From assembly GCF_000347175.1 (NCBI RefSeq), contig NZ_ANIK01000041.1, positions 1 through 13,687 of the forward strand: a DNA stretch of 13,687 nucleotides. The letters are read 5' to 3'. A model generated the notes under the pieces. The model had not been told where the DNA came from, made no database searches, and saw nothing but the letters and a program-made list of their open reading frames with translations. Shown one piece after another: positions 1-13,687 of this stretch; within the stretch, counting starts at the first letter, position 1, and the number at the start of each line of letters is the position of its first letter. Made by a program: the position numbers and the translations under genes. The stretch is from Leptospira alstonii serovar Sichuan str. 79601. Lineage in GTDB: Bacteria; Spirochaetota; Leptospiria; Leptospirales; Leptospiraceae.

Positions 1-386
1 AGGATAGAATCTCCGACTTCGAGTTCCTCCAACCACAGAAGATAATTGAAAAGATAACAACGAGACACGCCGTGAACCTGTGCGAGGGTTCCAAAAAGAG
101 TCCAAGTCCCTGTACTAACTCGAATGTTCACTCGTTTCATCTTTAATTTACCCGGACTGGATTGATACAAGGTTCTGCCCGCTTTTTTCCCCAGACGTTT
201 CGTAGCAGAAAGATATTTTCCATAGGTTCTCAAAAGTTCCGGGATTTTCCTGGGGAGCAGTTTGATATCTTTTTCGGAGAAACGAGCCCAAGTATCTTCC
301 GGAATCAAAAGAGTAACCGTTTCGGAGCGATTCTCTCCAAGAGTCGAACTGATTTTAGAATCGGAGCTAATTAACAAAGTTCCCAT
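1..386 (-). CDS. DUF1564 family protein, 3' end cut by window edge
   Basis: An open frame runs on the minus strand from ATG at 386-384 to the window edge (128 complete codons, no stop reached), so the C-terminus lies outside. The protein begins [11 protein letters not shown] and contains [20 protein letters not shown] (43-62), then [12 protein letters not shown] (84-95) and [18 protein letters not shown] (105-122). This order and wording match what I remember of DUF1564, a multicopy family seen in Leptospira and of unknown function. An in-frame TGA lies eight codons upstream and there is no other ATG between, which fixes the start; no strong Shine-Dalgarno sequence is visible. Residues 85-120 have a strand-helix-helix pattern like a ribbon-helix-helix DNA-binding motif, so a regulatory or antitoxin-like role is possible, but that is inference. 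Family assignment is from memory of the sequence pattern, not a search. Confidence 0.8.
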   Translation of the reverse strand, partial: MGTLLISSDSKISSTLGENRSETVTLLIPEDTWARFSEKDIKLLPRKIPELLRTYGKYLSATKRLGKKAGRTLYQSSPGKLKMKRVNIRVSTGTWTLFGTLAQVHGVSRCYLFNYLLWLEELEVGDSI

Positions 387-1043
387 ACCAAATACGGTTC
401 CGGAACGGGTTCATACGGATCGGATTCGGGTGGAAAAAGAAAATTTTCTTAAAAAAATAACGTAACTCGGATGCGGCGTAAGGGAATCGGAAAATTTTTA
501 ACCCCTGACATCTGATTCTTATCCACTGACCCCTAGTATGAACTCCTGCTTTTTCTGATATCAAAATTAGCTTAATATAGAGGGCCACATCTCTGTGCGA
601 TTTAGGTTAACTGCGAAAACGAATCAGAACATCTCTTAATGCAGGTTCTTAGTAGATATAAAAGATTGTTTGCTTATTCTTTAACATAGAGAATTTCATT
701 TTGGCTCTGTGAAGGAAAATCGAATTTACACATTTTTCAGGCGCCAATTCATTTTTCGGTCAGTAATTTTTCGATTTCATTGACTCTATGATACATTATT
801 TAAAAATGGGAAAATTCAGAATCAAATACATTCAATAAATTAAATATAATAAAAAATGAATTTTTTATTATCAAACTGAGTTTGGTATAACCGATGTGAA
901 AACGATTGAAGCGAGATCAACAAATTGGAACGACAAAAAAATCGTTTTTAGAGCGACGCAAGAGATCCAATGTCTCGCTCGACAAGGAGAAATATTGAGT
1001 TGCGGAAAGCGCGGAAAAAGTAAACTGGTTTTAGAACAAATTC
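387..1043. other. Gene-poor intergenic region
   Basis: About 650 AT-rich bases with no convincing gene. Open frames here are short, lack good ribosome binding sites and overlap neighbours. There is a 14-base perfect palindrome, AAGAAAATTTTCTT, at 437-450, about 50 bases upstream of the DUF1564 start, and a block at about 480-600 that reads like decayed coding or repeat sequence on the minus strand. The 877-912 repeat lies at its right end. The combination resembles an accessory junction in which older sequence has eroded. Confidence 0.5.
877..912 (+). repeat. Dispersed repeat, left copy
   Basis: This stretch is identical at 31 of 36 positions, in the same orientation and without gaps, to 13579-13614. 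The shared core is TGAGTTYGGTATAAC, two variable bases, then ATGYGAAARCGATTGAAGC. In the right copy the ATG opens a 21-codon peptide; here the second codon is TGA (ATG TGA), so the same reading frame is closed at once. After base 912 the two copies diverge. A 65-codon GTG-started frame at 896-1093 begins inside this repeat but runs into the 3' end of the convergent membrane gene and has no visible ribosome binding site. Confidence 0.6.
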
Positions 1044-2135
<1,092 letters not shown>

Positions 2136-2173
2136 CGGAAAAGATATCTCTAAGCGGGCGCTTAAAAAGATAT

Positions 2174-2211
<38 letters not shown>

Positions 2212-2228
2212 ACGGCTTAAAGATCGTT

Positions 2229-3008
2229 TTAATCCAGAAAATGTTTTCCGTATTTGGATTCTATATCGCGAAGATCAAAGAGGATGAAAAAGTCTATGGT
2301 TTTAAAAATCTTATCCAAGGCGGGAGTTCCGCAAATTTTAGAACCCGCTCTAATGTATCCTTTGATCAAAGCCGGAATTCTTTTGTAAACGGACTTTATA
2401 TCTTCCACTTGATAGTTCGGATCGAAATCCGGAATTTCAAAACCGGGAAGAGGTGTTACGTCAAATTCCTTTCCTACAAGAACATCCTTATCTTTTAAAT
2501 AAGCATAAACTTCGTTAGCGGATTGTGCGTCTGTATGATGAATGGAACCGCAACCGAAAAGGTATCTAACGTGATGTTTCTGCATATACGCCCCGAGTCC
2601 GGCCCAAAGCATCGAAATCACGGATCCGTCCCTGTATTCCGGATGAACGCAGCTCCTTCCGATTTCCGCCGTTTCCGCGTGCAATTCGTAAATCTTAGTG
2701 ATATCGAATTCGTTGTCCGAATAAAAACCTAAGTTTTGTTTCGCAACGGATCTGCGAAGAATTCTATATGTCCCGACGATCTTATCTTCGCGGTTTTTAT
2801 CAATCACGATCAAATGATCGCAAAAAAGATCGTATTCGTCCCTGTCTTTGCGGGTCGCGGCGGATTGAGGAAGTCCTTCCCCCAATTCGAGATTGAAAAC
2901 TTCATAACGAAGTGCGAGAGTACGTTCGATTTCCAACTGGTTTTCGGCGATCCGAACTTTCAGTTTGCGTTCCGCTCTTACTCGGTTGTCTACGAAATTT
3001 GTTCCCAT
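2229..3008 (-). CDS. GNAT-family N-acyltransferase, OlsB-like (ornithine lipid/hemolysin-type)
   Basis: A 259-residue soluble protein resembling the acyl-ACP-dependent N-acyltransferases of the OlsB group, which make 3-hydroxyacyl-ornithine (lyso-ornithine lipid). Visible hallmarks, in order: [13 protein letters not shown] (33-45), [12 protein letters not shown] (57-68), VGTYRIL (78-84), [15 protein letters not shown] (115-129), GCGSIHHTD (152-160) and, near the end, [19 protein letters not shown] (212-230), the C-terminal block typical of this group. Length fits the family (about 250-300). A strong ribosome binding site, AAGGAG (complement of 3014-3019), lies five bases before the ATG, so the start is secure. 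Ornithine-lipid synthesis also needs an O-acyltransferase such as OlsA; none is in this window, so the exact acceptor amine is inference. Lone members of this family also act on other amines. Confidence 0.8.
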   Translation of the reverse strand: MGTNFVDNRVRAERKLKVRIAENQLEIERTLALRYEVFNLELGEGLPQSAATRKDRDEYDLFCDHLIVIDKNREDKIVGTYRILRRSVAKQNLGFYSDNEFDITKIYELHAETAEIGRSCVHPEYRDGSVISMLWAGLGAYMQKHHVRYLFGCGSIHHTDAQSANEVYAYLKDKDVLVGKEFDVTPLPGFEIPDFDPNYQVEDIKSVYKRIPALIKGYIRAGSKICGTPALDKIFKTIDFFILFDLRDIESKYGKHFLD

Positions 3009-3154
3009 AACAACTCCTTCGGTTTTGGATTGTGTATCATCTTATTCGTTCTTTTTACGATCAGATTACATAGGAAATAAATTTCTGTGACTTGAAACGC
3101 GATCCATAGAGAGTCGCGGCACTCAAGTTTCCTCCGCGCGATCGTAACGGTCCG

Positions 3155-3952
3155 TTATGATTTCGTAACACTCAATTTGATCGTATCTAAAATCTTGCCG
3201 ACTTTTTTATCGAACTTCTTATTGAAGACGAAAACGTTCAAAGTTTTTTCCAAAAATAAAATCATCTCAACCGCCTTCCATTCAAGAGTGTTTTTATGAT
3301 TTTGAATTTTACCCGAATGAAGATAGGTTGAAATCTCGCGAATAGACTCGTTTTTAAAATCCCTTCTTAGGGCGATAAACAAAGCCTGAGCTTCCGGAGT
3401 GAGGAAACTAAATTTTTTCGAAAATAAAACGGCATCGTGAAAGTACTCGGGACGAATTACGGCGCCGTTCAATCGAAGAGATAAAATTAAAAATCCGATA
3501 AAGTCGGAAATCTGATGAAAAATTCCGAGCCCCGGAACGTCTTGTCCGGGATACAAACGGGATTTATCCATCGATAGAGATTTCGGATGACGTGTCTGCA
3601 ACCAATTGATGATAAGATATTTCTCTTTAAAGAAGTAATCGTTGATCTCCAACCTGTATTCTTGAATACTCAAACGAAGATGTAATAAAATTTCCTTATC
3701 GGAAATTAAAACGAGTCTTTGAAAATCCTGACCCATACCTGAAATTTCAAGTTGGATTTTTTGATAACCTTTCTTCCGAATCTCGGGGAGAACTCCGGTG
3801 ATCTCCAGTAACTCCAGAATACTCTCTCTCGTTAAAGAATTGAAAAGATCGCCCTTTTGAAACGAAAAGATCGAATTGTCAACGGCGCCCGTTAAAAATT
3901 CGTCATATACAAAATCGAAAAATCTAGGATTATTATAGCTCGACTTAGCCAT
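3155..3952 (-). CDS. Conserved hypothetical protein, unrecognised
   Basis: A 265-residue protein I do not recognise. It is rich in charged and aromatic residues, with no signal peptide and no clear membrane segment. A notable block is LYPGQDVPGLGIFHQISDFI (133-152), followed by a hydrophobic stretch and then RPEYFHDAVLFSKKF (167-181); these look like a conserved active-site or binding region but I cannot name a family. The C-terminus is lysine-rich. The ATG at 3952 is the only upstream choice, since an in-frame TAA lies seven codons before it, yet no Shine-Dalgarno sequence is visible. It lies 146 bases upstream of the OlsB-like gene on the same strand, so co-transcription is possible but not shown. 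Codon use and base composition resemble the neighbours, which favours a real gene. Confidence 0.7.
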   Translation of the reverse strand: MAKSSYNNPRFFDFVYDEFLTGAVDNSIFSFQKGDLFNSLTRESILELLEITGVLPEIRKKGYQKIQLEISGMGQDFQRLVLISDKEILLHLRLSIQEYRLEINDYFFKEKYLIINWLQTRHPKSLSMDKSRLYPGQDVPGLGIFHQISDFIGFLILSLRLNGAVIRPEYFHDAVLFSKKFSFLTPEAQALFIALRRDFKNESIREISTYLHSGKIQNHKNTLEWKAVEMILFLEKTLNVFVFNKKFDKKVGKILDTIKLSVTKS

Positions 3953-4177
3953 GCGGAGGATCGAAGACTTTTAAAACGAAATCTTCCCGATTTATCAATA
4001 TCTTTCATTACTTCTTTTTTTCAAGGAGAATCCCTAGATTGAAAAATAATAGAGCTGCCCGAAAAATTAATTCTTCATCCGTTTCATGGAAACGGTCGAT
4101 TGAAGCGGTTTTGTTAATCTGAACTTACGGAGTTTTTCAATAACTCTAAGGATTCAAAATCGAGGCCGAACGGAATC

Positions 4178-4578
4178 TTATAGAACGAATTTTAAAACTA
4201 AGTTCGGAGCTTCCACTTGAGGATAATGACCGATTCTCGGAAGTTCCACAATGTCCGCGGAGGAAGAAAGTTCTTTATATCGTTTTACAAGATGAGCGCC
4301 ACTTACCGGATCTTCCATACCGTTGATCATTCGAATCGGAATCGGAGAGTTCAGTATTGCGCCTACCCAACGTTCTCGGTTTGTTTTCCTTTCTTGAATG
4401 TATCGGATCAGCTTATGAGCGATTTTCGTTCCTCCGTTCGAAGAGACCAATCGAAAGAGGCGGTAGGAAAACCGTGAATCAAAAGTAGATTTTCCCCGTT
4501 ACCCTCTTCTTTTAAAAAAATTTTCCGATTTTGATATGAAACGTAAAAACCCGACTGTTTCCATTCTTCCAAGTTCAT
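4178..4578 (-). pseudogene. Alpha/beta hydrolase (haloalkane dehalogenase-like) remnant with internal deletion and frameshift
   Basis: Two pieces of one enzyme lie next to each other in different frames. Piece one starts at ATG 4578 and encodes an N-terminus ending LLLIHGFPTASFDWS, the oxyanion-hole HGFP region of alpha/beta hydrolases, before a TGA at 4410-4408. Piece two, in another frame (about 4450-4178), encodes KIAHKLIRYIQERK, INGMEDPVSGAHL and IGHYPQVEAP, the C-terminal region with the acidic residue (D of DPVSG) and the catalytic histidine (H of GHYPQ). Everything normally between them is missing, including the nucleophile elbow and cap domain. A full-length relative has roughly 280-300 residues, so about 170 codons appear to be lost. 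The junction is near 4440-4455. The remaining frames cannot make an active enzyme. The piece-two frame alone could be called a 90-residue protein, but that would be misleading. Confidence 0.85.
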
Positions 4579-4669
4579 ATTACAGAATAAACCTATCCGT
4601 GATTTTTCTCAAATTTTCCGCTGAAATTTCAAGGTTTTTTGCGGAAGAGGGAAGAAATTCCGACAAATT

Positions 4670-8517
<3,848 letters not shown>

Positions 8518-8638
8518 CGGCTCAGTTTCCAGTTCCCTGTCATTTCTGCAAGGAATCCTTGAAAAATCACTGGACAGAAAGGTTCTGTTTTTACGAAAAT
8601 TGTTCTAATATATTAAACGATATTCGAGGAAGAATGGA
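8518..8638. promoter_or_regulatory. Divergent promoter region with a possible operator
   Basis: These 121 bases separate the glycosyltransferase-polA operon (minus) from the amidotransferase (plus) and must hold both promoters. An AT-rich core at 8606-8614 offers TAATAT and TATATT as -10 candidates, usable on both strands. Exactly 17 bases upstream of TAATAT is TTCTGT (8583-8588), which is also the right arm of a perfect inverted repeat, ACAGAA-agg-TTCTGT (8574-8588). A repressor bound there would cover the putative -35 region. The plus-strand gene has a good ribosome binding site, GAGGAAGA at 8626-8633. The promoter calls are weak because neither -35 matches the consensus. Confidence 0.4.
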
Positions 8639-9415
8639 ATGTGTGAACTCCTGGGTATGAGCGCCAATGTCCCGACAGACATCTGTTTCAGTTTGACCGG
8701 GCTCGTACAAAGAGGGGGAAAAACGGGGCCTCATAAGGATGGATGGGGAATTGCGTTTTACGAGGGGAAGGGGCTACGAGTTTTTCACGATCCGCAACCC
8801 GGTGTAGAATCCAAAATCGCGGCCTTCGTTCAAAAACTTCCGATCAAAAGCGAAACCGTAATCAGCCACATTCGTAAGGCAAACCGCGGAAAAGTGGAAT
8901 TGAAAAACACGCACCCGTTCGTGCGGGAATTTTGGGGTTCCTATTGGACCTTTGCTCACAACGGACAATTCAAAAAGATCAAGGAAGAACCGCTCGGTGA
9001 CTTCCGACCGGTCGGAAGTACGGATTCGGAACACGCATTCTGCTGGTTATTGGGAAAACTGAAACAGAAGTTTAAAAATCCTCCCGAGAAAGACGCGGAA
9101 CTTTTCAAAACCATCCAATCCTTATTGTGGGAACTCCATCAAAAAGGAGTTTCCAACATCCTCTTAAGCGATTCCAGAAATCTATACACGTTCTGTTCCA
9201 CAAAACTTTCCTGGATCACTCGAAAATCCCCTTTTGGAAAAGCCCGACTTTTGGACGCGGATCTCAGCGTGGACTTTCGAAAGGTCACGACGCCGGGAGA
9301 TCGGGTCACTGTGATCGCTACTCGACCTCTTACTTCCAACGAAGAATGGACAATCTGCAAACCGGGGGAGTTTTCCGTCTGGAGAAAAGGTCGAATCGTA
9401 TTTTCCAATCGGTGA
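8639..9415 (+). CDS. Class II glutamine amidotransferase, YafJ-like
   Basis: A 258-residue stand-alone glutaminase domain of the N-terminal-nucleophile type. The second residue is Cys (MCELLGMS), which becomes the N-terminal catalytic nucleophile after Met removal, so the start is certain; GAGGAAGA lies a few bases before it. Further hallmarks are [12 protein letters not shown] (52-63), ISHIRKAN (80-87), NTHPF (94-98), FAHNGQF (109-115) and STDSEHAF (131-138), the ordered motifs of the GATase_4/YafJ group. It hydrolyses glutamine to release ammonia, but the group has no synthetase domain and its acceptor substrate is not established. It is followed after 97 bases by the MDR-like gene on the same strand; a weak terminator-like hairpin in the gap makes read-through uncertain. 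Confidence 0.9.
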   Translation: MCELLGMSANVPTDICFSLTGLVQRGGKTGPHKDGWGIAFYEGKGLRVFHDPQPGVESKIAAFVQKLPIKSETVISHIRKANRGKVELKNTHPFVREFWGSYWTFAHNGQFKKIKEEPLGDFRPVGSTDSEHAFCWLLGKLKQKFKNPPEKDAELFKTIQSLLWELHQKGVSNILLSDSRNLYTFCSTKLSWITRKSPFGKARLLDADLSVDFRKVTTPGDRVTVIATRPLTSNEEWTICKPGEFSVWRKGRIVFSNR

Positions 9416-9422
9416 GAATGGA

Positions 9423-9442
9423 TTTGTCGGAATCCCTACAAA
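9423..9442. repeat. Imperfect intergenic palindrome
   Basis: The arms TTTGTCGG (9423-9430) and CCTACAAA (9435-9442) pair with one mismatch around AATC, directly after the amidotransferase stop. A 12-base match, ATTTGTCGGAAT, recurs in the opposite orientation at 4657-4668, directly after the polA stop. I recall similar short TTTGTAGGAA-type palindromes as common intergenic sequence in Leptospira. Confidence 0.45.
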
Positions 9443-9471
9443 TTCTACACTGACCGAAATTCTAAGTAACT

Positions 9472-9491
9472 TGAGTTCACTCAGATTTTTT
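9472..9491 (+). terminator. Weak terminator-like hairpin after the amidotransferase
   Basis: A five-base-pair stem, TGAGT (9472-9476) with ACTCA (9479-9483), is followed by GA and six Ts (9486-9491). The two-base loop is too short for a good hairpin, so the stem would probably open by a base pair. At best it reduces read-through into the next gene, which starts 22 bases later. Confidence 0.3.
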
Positions 9492-9512
9492 GTCTAACCA
9501 AGGGTAGAAGTA

Positions 9513-13386
<3,874 letters not shown>

Positions 13387-13502
13387 AAGAACATTGTAGA
13401 TCAATCGGGATTTAAAATTCAAACAAACGCAAGTCCAAAATCGATTTTGAATATACTTTTGCAAAAAATTGAATGGACAAATATTATACCGAGGTTCGGT
13501 TT

Positions 13503-13526
13503 AATCCGAAAATTTCCGGATTTTTT
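13503..13526 (+). terminator. Likely Rho-independent terminator after the 819-residue gene
   Basis: A six-base-pair stem, AATCCG (13503-13508) with CGGATT (13517-13522), encloses an eight-base loop and runs into a T tract (13521-13526). It is about 115 bases after the stop. Another small hairpin, ACCGA-ggt-TCGGT, lies just before it. The gap also contains a perfect 14-base palindrome, CAAAATCGATTTTG, at 13436-13449. Confidence 0.5.
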
Positions 13527-13578
13527 CAACGCGAATGATCGTTACATTGATTTAGAGAGAGTTCGATTTTAAAAAAGA

Positions 13579-13661
<83 letters not shown>

Positions 13662-13687
13662 GGCCGGATTCGCCCAAACTTTCTTAA

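Noticed and set aside
367..588. 73-codon minus-strand open frame
   Set aside because: It overlaps the start of the DUF1564 gene in another frame, has no ribosome binding site and has atypical composition; at most it is decayed sequence.
480..600. Suspected insertion-sequence or Leptospira repeat remnant
   Set aside because: No transposase motif, terminal inverted repeats or target duplication could be found by eye.
3090..3128. Possible hairpin ACTTGA...TCAAGT with inner CGCGA...TCGCG
   Set aside because: The arms are unevenly spaced and no T run follows on the minus strand; it lies where the OlsB-like gene's promoter should be, and no regulator match is evident.
4037..4123. Short plus-strand TTG-started frame (about 27 codons) after AAGGAGAA
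   Set aside because: The ribosome-binding-like sequence is suggestive, but the peptide is very short, the start is weak and nothing supports conservation.
4616..4646. Hairpin TTCCGC/GCGGAA downstream of polA
   Set aside because: The six-base stem has a 19-base loop and no proper T run on the minus strand, so it does not qualify as a terminator.

Overview
The window looks like chromosomal DNA from Leptospira, probably the pathogenic lineage. At the left edge is a protein of the DUF1564 type, which I know only from Leptospira. The moderate base composition and the other conserved proteins fit, but the species cannot be resolved from this sequence alone.

Left block (1-8517): every supported gene is on the minus strand. 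From the left: a DUF1564 protein cut by the window edge; about 650 bases without a convincing gene; a divergent PiT-type (phosphate permease-like) membrane protein; an OlsB-like GNAT N-acyltransferase with a clear terminator after it; an unrecognised 265-residue protein; an alpha/beta hydrolase pseudogene (intact N- and C-terminal ends, middle deleted); polA (DNA polymerase I with all three domains and apparently intact proofreading motifs); and a GT4-type glycosyltransferase. The glycosyltransferase stop overlaps the polA start as ATGA, so these two form an operon.

Right block (8639-13386): transcription switches to the plus strand across a 121-base divergent promoter region. A YafJ-type class II glutamine amidotransferase comes first. 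After a short gap follow two genes overlapping by 8 bases: a medium-chain dehydrogenase (MDR) relative with a degraded structural-zinc lobe and about 115 extra residues, and an 819-residue protein. The C-terminal 450 residues of the latter match the layout of S-adenosylhomocysteine hydrolase (SAHH), behind a roughly 355-residue N-terminal region I do not recognise. This coupled pair is the best candidate for an undescribed enzyme system here.

Both flanks carry the same roughly 36-base repeat (877-912 and 13579-13614, 31 of 36 identical, same orientation), which encodes the start of a tiny basic peptide in the right copy and has a stop in the left copy. Terminator-like hairpins follow the GNAT gene and the 819-residue gene, and weakly the amidotransferase gene. 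I see no tRNA, rRNA, CRISPR array or intact transposase.
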